From positions 62,001-126,000 of the forward strand of contig JAPLDT010000023.1 of assembly GCA_026391315.1 (NCBI GenBank): a DNA stretch of 64,000 nucleotides, in the 5' to 3' direction. The position numbers and the translations under genes were made by a program. Below, in pieces: positions 25,830 through 34,182 of the stretch (positions within the stretch are counted from its first letter, which is position 1; each line of letters starts with the position of its first letter). The notes below the pieces were generated by a model, which was not told the origin of the DNA, did no database searches, and saw only the letters and a list, made by a program, of their open reading frames with translations. Source of the DNA: Bacteroidia bacterium. GTDB taxonomy: Bacteria; Bacteroidota; Bacteroidia; Bacteroidales; Prolixibacteraceae.

Positions 25830-28115
25830 TTATTTTTTCTCTGTCGAGAATGAATAGGGAAAATCATCTTCTTTGGTACCTCGTGCCTTGTTGGGCTTTG
25901 CTCCCATCTTGAAATTCAGCGTTGCCCCTTTCATTAGCTCCTTATGACTGAGCCAGTTCTTTGAATAAGCTTTACCATTGATGGTCATTTCCTGAACATA
26001 CTTGTTCTCCGCTGAGTTTTCCGGAGCTTCTATGACGATTGTTTTCCCGTTTTCGAGGGTCAATGTCATCTTGTTAAACAGCGGAGCGCCCAGAATGTAC
26101 TGGTCCGATCCGGGACAAACGGCATAAAAACCAAGCGCACTGAAAACATACCAGGCCGAAGTTTGTCCGTTGTCCTCATCACCACAGTAACCATCCGGAG
26201 CAGGATTGTACATGCGGTTCATGGTCTCTCGTACCCAATATTGCGCTTTCCAGGGCTCACCGGCATAATTGTACAAATAGATCATGTGCTGTATGGGTTG
26301 ATTGCCGTGCGCATAGTTGCCCATGTTGGCAATCTGCATCTCCCTGATTTCGTGGATAACCTGCCCGTAGTAGGAGGCATCAAAAATGGGAGGAACCACA
26401 AATACAGAATCCAGCATCTTCACAAACTCTTTTCTTCCTCCCATCAGGTCGGCCAGTCCCTGAATATCATGAAATACAGACCAGGTATAGTGCCAGCTGT
26501 TGCCTTCGGTAAAAGCATCGCCCCACTTGAAGGGGTTAAAAGGTTTCTGGAAGGTACCGTCTTCATTTTTTCCACGCATCAGTTTGGTCTCTTTGTCAAA
26601 GAGATTCCGGTAGTTCTGACATCTTTTGGCAAAGAGATCAATTTCTTGTTGTGGTCTTTTCAAGGCTTTTGCCAATTGCAGGATGGTCCAGTCGTCATAG
26701 GCATATTCCAGGGTTCGGGCAGCGCTTTCGTTTATTTTTACATCATAGGGGATGTATCCCATCCGATTGTAATAGTCAACTCCTTTTCGGCCAACGGATG
26801 TCAAAGGGCCTTCGTGTTCGCTGTTTTTCAAAACCGCCTCATAAAGCTTGTTGATGTCGTAACCGCGTGCCCCTTTCAAGTAAGCATCCGCAATGATGGA
26901 GGCAGAGTTGGATCCAACCATGCAATTTCGGTGGCCAGGACTGGCCCATTCGGGCAACCAGCCGCTCTCGTTGAAGGTGTTCACCATGCCTTCCTGGATC
27001 TGTGCATTCAAGGAGGGATGAAGCAGGTTAAAGAGCGGGAAAACAGCCCTGAAGGTGTCCCAATATCCATTGTCGGTGTAGAGATATCCCGGTAGGATTT
27101 TGCCTTCATATGGACTGTAATGGAAAACCTTTCCGGTAGCATCCGTCTCGAAAAATTTCCGTGGGAAAAGCATGGTACGGTAGAGGCAGGAATAAAAAGT
27201 TTTTTGCTGGTCGCTGGTACCGCCCTCCACAAGAATAGAGGAGAGTCCCTTGTTCCAGATAGCCCTGCCCTTCTGACAAACCTGATCGAATGAGTCATTT
27301 CCGAGCTCTTTCAGATTGAGTTCGGCTTGTTCAATGCTAATAAAGGAGGAGGCAACCCTGGCATGAACCACTTCTCCCTTTTTTGTTTCGAAACGCAGGG
27401 CGGCGCCTACATGGTTGGCTTGCAATTCAATACTGTTTTTCACTATGGTAGTATCGCTCCATACTGCTCCATCGGCGAAAGGTTTATCCAGCTGAACCAC
27501 AAAATAGTTTTTAAAATTAGCGGCAACGCCACCACTGTTTCTGGTAGAATAGCCAACAATCTTGTTTGCACCCTTGATGATTTTAATGTAGGATCCTTTG
27601 TTGAATGCATCAATGATCAGGTATGAATTAGTGTTTTCGGGGAATTTAAAACGGAAAATGGAAGCCCGTTCTGTTGGTGTTATCTCTGCAGTTACATCGT
27701 AATCAGCAAGATATACGCTGTAATAATAGGGTTTTACGGTTTCAGATTTGTGCGAAAAAAAACTGGCGCGCTTCTCCCCATCGAGGATCAAACGATTGGT
27801 CGTTGCAAAAAGCGAAAACTGGCCGTAATCATTGATCCAGGGACTGGGTTGGTGGGTCTGTTTGATCCCCTGAATTTTTGTTGCATGGTAGGCATAGATC
27901 CATCCGTCGCCCATTTTGGCTGTTTGCGGGGTCCAGAAGTTCATTCCCCAGGGCAATGCGATGGCAGGATAGGTATTGCCATTCGACAAGGAGTAATTGG
28001 AGTCGCTTCCCATCAGCGGATTAACGAGATCTACCGGTGAAGTATTGGTCCTTTGAGCTGATGCAGACCCAATTATTAGCATCAGACAGAGAAATAGGGA
28101 GAAAATGGTTTTCAT
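25830..28115 (-). CDS. GH92 family alpha-mannosidase, secreted
   Basis: The 761-residue product has a signal peptide (IFSLFLCLMLIIGSASA). It matches GH92 throughout: VDLVNPLMGSDSNYSLSNGN at the start, GIKQTHQPSPWINDYG, the tryptophan-rich core GDAFTEGNSWHYTWSVFHD, and GDEDNGQTSAWYVFSALGFY with the catalytic and calcium-site acids. GH92 enzymes are calcium-dependent exo-alpha-mannosidases acting on N-glycans or yeast mannan. It is the first gene of the minus-strand glycosidase cluster, 32 bp upstream of the GH106 gene. No SusC/SusD pair or sigma/anti-sigma regulator accompanies the cluster inside the window. Confidence 0.94.
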   Translation of the reverse strand: MKTIFSLFLCLMLIIGSASAQRTNTSPVDLVNPLMGSDSNYSLSNGNTYPAIALPWGMNFWTPQTAKMGDGWIYAYHATKIQGIKQTHQPSPWINDYGQFSLFATTNRLILDGEKRASFFSHKSETVKPYYYSVYLADYDVTAEITPTERASIFRFKFPENTNSYLIIDAFNKGSYIKIIKGANKIVGYSTRNSGGVAANFKNYFVVQLDKPFADGAVWSDTTIVKNSIELQANHVGAALRFETKKGEVVHARVASSFISIEQAELNLKELGNDSFDQVCQKGRAIWNKGLSSILVEGGTSDQQKTFYSCLYRTMLFPRKFFETDATGKVFHYSPYEGKILPGYLYTDNGYWDTFRAVFPLFNLLHPSLNAQIQEGMVNTFNESGWLPEWASPGHRNCMVGSNSASIIADAYLKGARGYDINKLYEAVLKNSEHEGPLTSVGRKGVDYYNRMGYIPYDVKINESAARTLEYAYDDWTILQLAKALKRPQQEIDLFAKRCQNYRNLFDKETKLMRGKNEDGTFQKPFNPFKWGDAFTEGNSWHYTWSVFHDIQGLADLMGGRKEFVKMLDSVFVVPPIFDASYYGQVIHEIREMQIANMGNYAHGNQPIQHMIYLYNYAGEPWKAQYWVRETMNRMYNPAPDGYCGDEDNGQTSAWYVFSALGFYAVCPGSDQYILGAPLFNKMTLTLENGKTIVIEAPENSAENKYVQEMTINGKAYSKNWLSHKELMKGATLNFKMGAKPNKARGTKEDDFPYSFSTEKK

Positions 28116-28213
28116 GTAGTTAGTATTGGATTCTTCAATTATATTTTATCGCTTATCGAATTTTTGCGTTCAGTTTGTTGGCCTTAATGGTGGATTTCTC
28201 AAAAATAAAGTTT

Positions 28214-28314
28214 TACCACGAAGGGCTCGAAGGCAACACACAAAGGTCGCAAAGAGCATACTATCATTTGTTTTTTGTGTCCTTTGTGCATCCTTTGTGC
28301 ACTTTGTGGTTAAT
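28214..28314. repeat. Inverted ACAAAGG/CCTTTGT repeat
   Basis: The left half contains ACCACGAAGG and ACACACAAAGG units. The right half contains TGTCCTTTGTGC, ATCCTTTGTGC and ACTTTGTGGTTA, forming imperfect inverted arms around about 20 AT-rich bases. It belongs with the smaller copy at 19276. The remaining part of the 28116-28476 gap holds the gcvH terminator. Confidence 0.65.
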
Positions 28315-28394
28315 AGTTTTTTGAGACATCCTAATAATAACAAATATAGCTGCAATTTTTAGAATTAGAAGGAAGGATCAACTGATTCTTAAAA

Positions 28395-28432
28395 GTTTAT
28401 AAAACAGCAAATCCCGTTGAGGACGGGATTTG
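28395..28432 (-). terminator. Terminator of gcvH
   Basis: A perfect 10-bp stem, CAAATCCCGT (28408-28417) with ACGGGATTTG (28423-28432), closes on a 5-base loop. On the minus strand it is followed by CTGTTTT. It lies 45 bases after the gcvH stop codon. Confidence 0.75.
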
Positions 28433-28476
28433 TAGCAGGACCAGAAACAAAAATTCCAGTCTGTTATCTTTGCAAT

Positions 28477-28857
28477 CTATGCTTCCAGCAAAGCACCATA
28501 CTGTTCTGCAGAGAGAAGTTTGTTCACCTCTGAGGCATCTTTCAATTCGACCTTGATCAGCCATCCTTTTCCGTAAGGATCACTGTTTACCAGTTCAGGG
28601 TTCTCCTCCAGAAGTGAATTGATCTCAACAATTTTTCCTGAAGCGGGCATAAACAGGTCGGAAACAGTTTTTACTGCCTCAATGGTTCCGAAGACTTCTT
28701 CGACTTCCAGAGATTCTCCCAATGTTTCGATTTCGAGGAAAACGATGTCTCCAAGTTCGCCCTGGGCAAAGTCAGTAATCCCGACGAATGCGATATCTCC
28801 TTCAACACGAATCCATTCATGTTCTTTCGTGTATTTTAATGCTGTTGGAATGTTCAT
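28477..28857 (-). CDS. gcvH: Glycine cleavage system H protein
   Basis: The small carrier protein shuttles the aminomethyl group in the glycine cleavage complex through a lipoyl-lysine. The lipoylation site is in [14 protein letters not shown], at Lys63. The flanking EHEWI start and [10 protein letters not shown] strand are typical. At 126 residues it is full length. It is not linked to gcvP or gcvT here, which is common. A -7 box TAATTTTG lies just upstream and a terminator follows, so it is a single-gene unit divergent from tsaE. Confidence 0.96.
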   Translation of the reverse strand: MNIPTALKYTKEHEWIRVEGDIAFVGITDFAQGELGDIVFLEIETLGESLEVEEVFGTIEAVKTVSDLFMPASGKIVEINSLLEENPELVNSDPYGKGWLIKVELKDASEVNKLLSAEQYGALLEA

Positions 28858-28880
28858 GGTTAATGTATTTGTATTTTTTT

Positions 28881-28888
28881 CAAAATTA
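28881..28888 (-). promoter_or_regulatory. Candidate -7 box upstream of gcvH
   Basis: On the minus strand the octamer TAATTTTG is an exact match to TAnnTTTG. The expected start of transcription would be near 28874, about 17 bases before the ATG. No clear TTTG is found 19-20 bases upstream, so the -33 part is weak. Confidence 0.4.
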
Positions 28889-28967
28889 CGATAAAATTGG
28901 TTGTCAGAAGCTGATTTTTATCAAAATTAATTGATTAAAATTGATGGAGAAAAGAGGAACAATATAG

Positions 28968-29384
28968 ATGTTTAAAGCAGAGATCAATTCGTTGAGTGAA
29001 ATAAACCATGTGGCGGAAAAATTTCTTGAAGCACATCCGGCAGACCGGCTCTTTGCTTTTTATGGGAAGATGGGCTCTGGGAAAACGACATTTATCAAAG
29101 CCCTTTGTGATAAATTGCAGGTAGTTGATTATGTTACCTCTCCAACTTTTGCATTGATAAATGTCTATGCAACTGAACAATCCAATGAAATTTTTCATTT
29201 TGACTTTTACAGGATTAAAAGTCTGGATGAACTCTATGATTTGGGGTACGAAGAGTATTTTTTCAGCGATAATTATTGTTTTATCGAATGGCCAGAATTA
29301 ATTGAACCTTTACTTCCAATAAACACTGTTAAAATCTATATCATAGAGACAGTAAATGGAACCAGAATAATTGAAACAGCCTAA
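28968..29384 (+). CDS. tsaE: tRNA threonylcarbamoyladenosine biosynthesis ATPase TsaE
   Basis: TsaE (YjeE) is the ATPase that works with TsaB and TsaD to put threonylcarbamoyl on A37 of ANN-decoding tRNAs. The P-loop FYGKMGSGKTTFIKAL covers residues 31-46. The conserved VTSPTFALINVY and HFDFYRIKSLDELYDLGYEEY segments follow, with the usual CFIEWPE motif. Length 138 is normal. It starts the plus-strand pair with alanine dehydrogenase, 11 bp before that gene, so the two are probably co-transcribed. Confidence 0.95.
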   Translation: MFKAEINSLSEINHVAEKFLEAHPADRLFAFYGKMGSGKTTFIKALCDKLQVVDYVTSPTFALINVYATEQSNEIFHFDFYRIKSLDELYDLGYEEYFFSDNYCFIEWPELIEPLLPINTVKIYIIETVNGTRIIETA

Positions 29385-29395
29385 TAATAGAAGAA

Positions 29396-30610
29396 ATGAA
29401 CCAACGCAAAGAAGAGAATGTTTCTGTTTGGACCAAGGAGAAACTTATTCCCAAGGAGGAGTTGTACAAGCCGGGGAAACGAAATATCAAATTGAGCATT
29501 GGGATTCCGGATGTCGGAAATGTGGTAGAATTCAGAGTACCTCTTACACCACAGTCGGTGGAGGTGCTGGTTTCACAAGGACATAATCTTTTCATTCATC
29601 AAGGTGCGGGCAAAGAGGCCAATTATTCTGACAGGGCTTATGCCGAAGCCGGGGCGGTTATCTGCCAGAGTGCAGCCGAGATTTTCCAGTGTGATATCAT
29701 TCTCAAAATGGCTCCCTATACCAGTGAAGAGACTGATCTGATGAAAGGTAACCAATTGCTCTTCTCTCCTGTTTACCTCTCCCTGATGACCGCTGAATTT
29801 GTACGTAAGCTGATGCGCAAGAAGGTTACAGCCATCGGATTCGAGTACCTGAAAGATGAACATGGCGTCTCCCCTATGGTGCAAATCAGCAGTGAAATTA
29901 TTGGGAATATATCGATGGTGTTGGCCAGCGAACTACTTAGCTCCATCCATGGCAAAGGTGTGATTCTTGGTGAGGTGACTGGCGTTGCACCTTCAGAGGT
30001 GGTCATTCTTGGATCGGGTACCGTTGCCGAACAGGCAGCCAGAACGGCCATGGCACTTGGCGCTGTGGTGAGGGTTTTTGATGATTCCATCTACAAACTG
30101 ATGAATCTGAAAGCCAGGCTGGGCCAGCATATTTCAACCTCTGTCTATCATCCAAAAGCGCTTCGAAAGGCACTGAAAACGGCTGAAGTCGTTTTGGGAG
30201 CCATGCCCATGAATGAGGTTCCCAACATGATTGTACCGGAGGATATGGTAGAGGGTATGAAAGAAAATTCGGTGATCATCGATCTCAACATTATTCAGGG
30301 GGGGTGTTTTGAAACATCCAGGATTACCACACTCAAAAACCCCACCTACAAGGAGCACGGTGTTATCCATTGTTGCGTTCCAAACCTTGAGTCGAAGGTT
30401 GCCCGTACCGCCTCTATTGCTGCAAGCAACATATTTACCCCCATCTTGCTCGGGATCGGGCAATCGGGAGGTGTTACTGAATATATCAAAAGTAACAGGG
30501 GTTTTTGTGAAGGGGTTTACCTCTTGAACGGAATCCTGACCAACAGGGATATTGCCAAAACCCTTTCACTGCCTGACAACGATATCAACCTATTGCTAGG
30601 CGCATTTTAA
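29396..30610 (+). CDS. ald: Alanine dehydrogenase
   Basis: The enzyme interconverts L-alanine and pyruvate with NAD. The N-terminal half has IGIPDVGNVVEFRVPLTP and HNLFIHQGAGKEANYSD, with the substrate-binding lysines of the alanine dehydrogenase/transhydrogenase family. The dinucleotide-binding segment is VVILGSGTVAEQAARTAMALGA. The C-terminus has IDLNIIQGGCFETS and HCCVPNLESKVARTASIA. At 404 residues it is slightly longer than the Bacillus enzyme, as is usual for the Bacteroidota version. It follows tsaE by 11 bp, an association also seen in related genomes as far as I recall. Confidence 0.9.
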   Translation: MNQRKEENVSVWTKEKLIPKEELYKPGKRNIKLSIGIPDVGNVVEFRVPLTPQSVEVLVSQGHNLFIHQGAGKEANYSDRAYAEAGAVICQSAAEIFQCDIILKMAPYTSEETDLMKGNQLLFSPVYLSLMTAEFVRKLMRKKVTAIGFEYLKDEHGVSPMVQISSEIIGNISMVLASELLSSIHGKGVILGEVTGVAPSEVVILGSGTVAEQAARTAMALGAVVRVFDDSIYKLMNLKARLGQHISTSVYHPKALRKALKTAEVVLGAMPMNEVPNMIVPEDMVEGMKENSVIIDLNIIQGGCFETSRITTLKNPTYKEHGVIHCCVPNLESKVARTASIAASNIFTPILLGIGQSGGVTEYIKSNRGFCEGVYLLNGILTNRDIAKTLSLPDNDINLLLGAF

Positions 30611-30666
30611 GAAAATACGAATTACACGAATTGTAAACAAATTTCACGAACGCCTCATTTTTTTGT

Positions 30667-32610
30667 TTACTCTTCAGCCAGGATCATCATGGAAATGGGA
30701 TGCAGCCGCACCAGGTTGGTGACGACATGACCCATGCCGTGGGGCTGGATTTCTCCGTTTTGCGCAACAATCAGCCATCGCTTCTCCTGAATTTCGAACT
30801 CCACGGAGTAATTGTTTCCATTGAAGAACAAAAGGATACTCTTCCATTGGTCCCCGTTGGCATGCTCTATTAGCTCGTAAGCGATGACTCCCGGAATGTA
30901 ATTTCCCAAAAATGAGAGTTTCTTTCTGACCATCTCCTTGTCGCTCATGCGGAAAGCCGGATGCTGGCGTCGTAGTTCGATGCAGTTTTTGGTGAAATTG
31001 AAAAGCGAGAAAAACTCCGATTTCCTGCTCCACTCGATTTGGTTGACATCGTCAGGCGAACGGTAGGAGTCGTGGTGACCCCCTTTCGTCCGGTGCATTT
31101 CAATTCCTGAATGGAGAAAAGGTACCCCTTGCGAAGTGAGCAGAATGCCGATGGCTAAACGGGTCATCCGGTCAATCTCATCCATGGAGGCTTCCGGACA
31201 GGAGTATTGCAGCTTGTCGAACAGGGTATAGTTGTCGTGACAGGAGACATAATTAACGCATTGAGCCGGTGAATTGGCCCAGGACCGCCTGGAAGAATCG
31301 ACATAATCGTAAAAAATCTGCGGATGTTCAATGGCTCCGATAATGGCAAATTTGATCTTCTCCTCCCTGAGCGTCAACCCGCTGATGAACCCGATGCTGT
31401 ACCTGTTGAAGGGCGATCCTTTCAAACCATCGCGCATGTCGTCGCAAAAGGAGGCGATGCGGTCGAGCTTGGGCGTGTTCAGCTTTGTAGCGCGAAAAGC
31501 TTCGGGCAGAGGCGATTCTGCCGCAGTCCATCCTTCCCCATAGATGAAAATATTTTTGTCGATCAGATCAAGCCTTTTGCGGATCTGGTTCATTGTTTCA
31601 ATATCCAGGATTCCCATCAGGTCGAACCTGAAACCGTCGAAATGGTACTCTGCTGCCCACCAGGCGACAGAATCAACGATGAATTTTCGCACCATCGCTC
31701 GTTCGGAGGCTAGCTCGTTGCCGCAGCCGCTTGCATCCGACAAGGTGCCGTCGGCTCGCTGGCGGTAATAGTATCCGGGTACGAACTGGTTGAACCACGA
31801 ATCGAAGATCAGACCGGAATGGTTGTAAACAACATCCATGATCACTCCGAGACCATTCTCATGCAAGGCTTGCACCACCTGTTTCACCTCTTTGATACGT
31901 GTCGAGCCATCGTAAGGATTTGAAGCGTACGACCCTTCAGGCGTATTGAAATTGAGGGGATCATATCCCCAGTTGTATTGTGGCGTTGATTCGGTCTCGT
32001 CGACTGTATAAAAATCGGCGATGGGCAGCAGGTGCACATGGGTGATTCCCAACTCCTTCAGGTGATCCAGTCCGGTAGATTGCCCTTCCGGGGATGTTGT
32101 ACCGGTTTCTGTTAACCCGAGGTATTTGCCTTTGTGAGCTATGCCTGAATCGGGAGAGATGGAGAAATCGCGGACATGCAATTCGTAGAGCACCATGTCG
32201 GTCGGTTGGATGACTGGTGATCTTTTATCATCTTCCCAATTTTCGGGATTTGTGGTCGAAGGATTCAGGATGATACCTCTCAACCCATTCACCCCTGTGG
32301 CTTTTGCCCCGATGTCGGGACATTCGTTCAACCATCCTTTTTCATCCCGTACCTGAAAAGTATAGAAGTACCGCTCATAATTACCGACCAGTTCAGTGGT
32401 CCATGTTCCTGATTCAGAGGGAATCATCTGGAAGGTTTTTTCTGCCTGTTCCGTCTCTGCTGAAAGATATAGTCTGAATATAATTCCCAGGGCAGTGGGA
32501 GCCCAAACCCTTACAGACAAAGAGCCTTCGGACCAGGTCACACCAAGATCATCTCCATTGTAGATAGGGAATTTGTCGAAGTCAGTATCTTTGAAGATCC
32601 ACTCTCTCAT
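30667..32610 (-). CDS. pulA: Type I pullulanase (GH13), cytoplasmic
   Basis: The enzyme cleaves alpha-1,6 branches in glycogen or branched maltodextrins. An N-terminal CBM48-like sandwich (LSVRVWAPTALGIIFRLYL) precedes the GH13 barrel. The type I pullulanase signature YNWGYDPLNF is present, as are the four GH13 regions: DVVYNHSG, GFRFDLMG (nucleophile Asp), FIYGEGW (acid/base Glu) and VSCHDNYTL (third Asp). There is no signal peptide, so it acts in the cytosol. The ATG at 32610 follows the upstream gene's TGA after two bases, implying translational coupling. Together with malQ at 36.1 kb it would process intracellular alpha-glucan. Confidence 0.93.
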   Translation of the reverse strand: MREWIFKDTDFDKFPIYNGDDLGVTWSEGSLSVRVWAPTALGIIFRLYLSAETEQAEKTFQMIPSESGTWTTELVGNYERYFYTFQVRDEKGWLNECPDIGAKATGVNGLRGIILNPSTTNPENWEDDKRSPVIQPTDMVLYELHVRDFSISPDSGIAHKGKYLGLTETGTTSPEGQSTGLDHLKELGITHVHLLPIADFYTVDETESTPQYNWGYDPLNFNTPEGSYASNPYDGSTRIKEVKQVVQALHENGLGVIMDVVYNHSGLIFDSWFNQFVPGYYYRQRADGTLSDASGCGNELASERAMVRKFIVDSVAWWAAEYHFDGFRFDLMGILDIETMNQIRKRLDLIDKNIFIYGEGWTAAESPLPEAFRATKLNTPKLDRIASFCDDMRDGLKGSPFNRYSIGFISGLTLREEKIKFAIIGAIEHPQIFYDYVDSSRRSWANSPAQCVNYVSCHDNYTLFDKLQYSCPEASMDEIDRMTRLAIGILLTSQGVPFLHSGIEMHRTKGGHHDSYRSPDDVNQIEWSRKSEFFSLFNFTKNCIELRRQHPAFRMSDKEMVRKKLSFLGNYIPGVIAYELIEHANGDQWKSILLFFNGNNYSVEFEIQEKRWLIVAQNGEIQPHGMGHVVTNLVRLHPISMMILAEE

Positions 32611-32612
32611 GG

Positions 32613-33134
32613 TCAAATCAACTTTATTCTAATGGTAGGGCTAACAAATTTTTTCCCTGAAACCTCCCTGATCTCCGCACTCAGTCTGCAGGCTCTCTTC
32701 AAGGCCGGTGCCCGATCATAAAACTGGTTCAATCCGATTTGGTAGGTAGCTTCGTAGCCCGGCTCCAGCCACATCGGAAAATCATCTATTCCGCCAAAGT
32801 TGTTGATCCTGAATTTTCGCTCACTGCTCCATCGTTTAAAAACCAGGCAGGGCGCTTGAAGGTCAACCGGTCGAATGCCATAGTTTTGAAGCGACATGGT
32901 CACGTAATCGGGATTTCTGGATCTGTCGCCTCTGATGATAATTTGAGCTTTCCTTCTGCTCAATCGCTCTTTCAACGTCAGTTTTCTTCCTTTAGTGGGC
33001 GAAGTGCGTAATCGTTTATATAGACTGATCAATCCCCAAAGGCAGATCACTCCCAACAAAAACAGGCCGATCCAATTGAGATACGGATGGATGCTGGCGG
33101 CTAAATCGGAGAAAAATGAATCTTTGATTATCAT
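32613..33134 (-). CDS. Small single-pass membrane protein of unknown function
   Basis: The 173-residue product is not recognised. One membrane segment is clear near residues 20-40 (YLNWIGLFLLGVICLWGLISLY). A basic stretch follows (KGRKLTLKERLSRRKAQ), so the bulk is probably cytoplasmic or an anchored sandwich domain. The C-terminal 100 residues alternate hydrophobic strands, PVDLQAPCLVFKRW then YEATYQIGLNQF. That would suit a beta-sandwich. The stop codon is two bases from the pullulanase start, so the two genes are co-expressed, which hints at a link to cell-envelope or glucan handling. Confidence 0.75.
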   Translation of the reverse strand: MIIKDSFFSDLAASIHPYLNWIGLFLLGVICLWGLISLYKRLRTSPTKGRKLTLKERLSRRKAQIIIRGDRSRNPDYVTMSLQNYGIRPVDLQAPCLVFKRWSSERKFRINNFGGIDDFPMWLEPGYEATYQIGLNQFYDRAPALKRACRLSAEIREVSGKKFVSPTIRIKLI

Positions 33135-33192
33135 GGATGCAGTGTCAGTTGACTCGCTGCAAAGAAAAGAATTCTGTAAGGATTTTGAAATA

Positions 33193-33220
33193 GAAAAACC
33201 GGTATGATCCGGTCTTTTTT
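33193..33220 (-). terminator. Terminator downstream of the LytTR regulator gene
   Basis: ACCGG (33198-33202) pairs with CCGGT (33209-33213) around TATGAT. A-rich and T-rich flanks could act on either strand. On the minus strand the stem is followed by TTTTTC. It lies about 23 bases after the regulator stop. Confidence 0.6.
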
Positions 33221-33243
33221 ATCAGATATTGAAACCCATTTAT

Positions 33244-33996
33244 TTAGGTAGCCAGAAAAACTTTCAAAGCAAGGTACCCCGATTTACTTATTTTCAGTTT
33301 GGCCCCATTTTTCGTCAGCAGCATCCACGACTCTTTGCCGTATTGCTGGATCTCTGCAATCTGTGCGCTGTTAACCAGACAGGAGCGATGGATGCGGATG
33401 AATTTTTTGGGATCTAAATGGTTTTCAAAATACTTCATGGTCTTCTGTTTCAGGAAATGCCCCTCTTTGCAGTAGATCATCACAAAATCATCTTCTGATT
33501 CGAGGTAATCGACGGTTTCAACCGGGATGATTTTGATTTTGGATCCGGATTTGACGACAATCCTGGTAAGCAGTTCGCTGTTTTCGTCGTGCATCTGGCT
33601 CAGGTTTTCCAGTTCTTCTTTGTTGCCGGCACCGGAATGTATTTGTTTCAAGGCTTTTTCGATGGCGACTTGTACCCTTTCGAACGGATAGGGTTTCAGC
33701 AGATAGTCGACGGCATTGGCTTCGAAAGCACGGATGGCGAACTCTTCGTATGCTGTCGAGAAAATGATGACCGGAGGATCGGTCAATAGCTCCAGCATCT
33801 CGAATCCGGTGATTTTGGGCATCTGGATGTCGAGAAAGACCAGGTCGGGTTTCAGCTCCTGGATAGCCAATACCCCTTCGAACCCATTGCTGCACTCCCC
33901 GACTATTTCCAATCTGGAATCTTTGGATAGGTAGTTTTTCAGCAGATCCCTGGCGAGTTGTTCGTCGTCGATGATCAGTACTTTTATTTTATTCAT
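33244..33996 (-). CDS. LytTR-family response regulator
   Basis: A 250-residue transcription regulator. The receiver domain (residues 1-120) has the acidic pocket IIDDE at 8-12, the phospho-acceptor Asp56 in LVFLDIQMP, and Lys in LLKPYPFERV. The LytTR DNA-binding domain fills residues 145-245, with VVKSGSKIKIIPVETVDYLES and FIRIHRSCLVNSAQI. The partner kinase gene is just upstream, 186 bp away across a CTAAAGTG/TTTGTG repeat. The likely circuit is a LytS-type sensor controlling envelope genes. The start ATG lies six bases from the repeat. Confidence 0.94.
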   Translation of the reverse strand: MNKIKVLIIDDEQLARDLLKNYLSKDSRLEIVGECSNGFEGVLAIQELKPDLVFLDIQMPKITGFEMLELLTDPPVIIFSTAYEEFAIRAFEANAVDYLLKPYPFERVQVAIEKALKQIHSGAGNKEELENLSQMHDENSELLTRIVVKSGSKIKIIPVETVDYLESEDDFVMIYCKEGHFLKQKTMKYFENHLDPKKFIRIHRSCLVNSAQIAEIQQYGKESWMLLTKNGAKLKISKSGYLALKVFLAT

Positions 33997-34001
33997 TTTG
34001 A

Positions 34002-34158
34002 GAAAGTGACTAAAGTGAACTAGAGTGATCTAAAGTTAATTGGAGTCGCATAGAGTTTGAGAATTTGGCTTTGTGAAACCTTTGTGTCTTAGTGACTTTG
34101 TGGCAGGAAAATATTAGCCACTAAGATTTCTCTAAGACACAAAGGTATCACAAAGGTT
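34002..34158. repeat. Composite CTAAAGTG half copy and TTTGTGAAACC inverted repeat
   Basis: 34002-34056 carries AGTGACTAAAGTGAAC units ending in AAAGTTAATTGGAGTC, the half-site of the family seen at 40325 and 42142. 34068-34158 is a TTTGTG family member. Its left arm GCTTTGTGAAACCTTTGTGT is matched by the right arm CACAAAGGTATCACAAAGG in inverse, with GGCAGGAAAATA in the centre. The same two families are also side by side at 11006-11300. The insertion lies between the regulator and kinase genes. Confidence 0.75.
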
Positions 34159-34182
34159 ATATATTTAAAAGTTGCATAAATC

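Noticed and set aside
26163-27095. Long open frame (310 codons) on the plus strand
   Set aside because: Antisense to the catalytic core of GH92, with no domain and no plausible start region.
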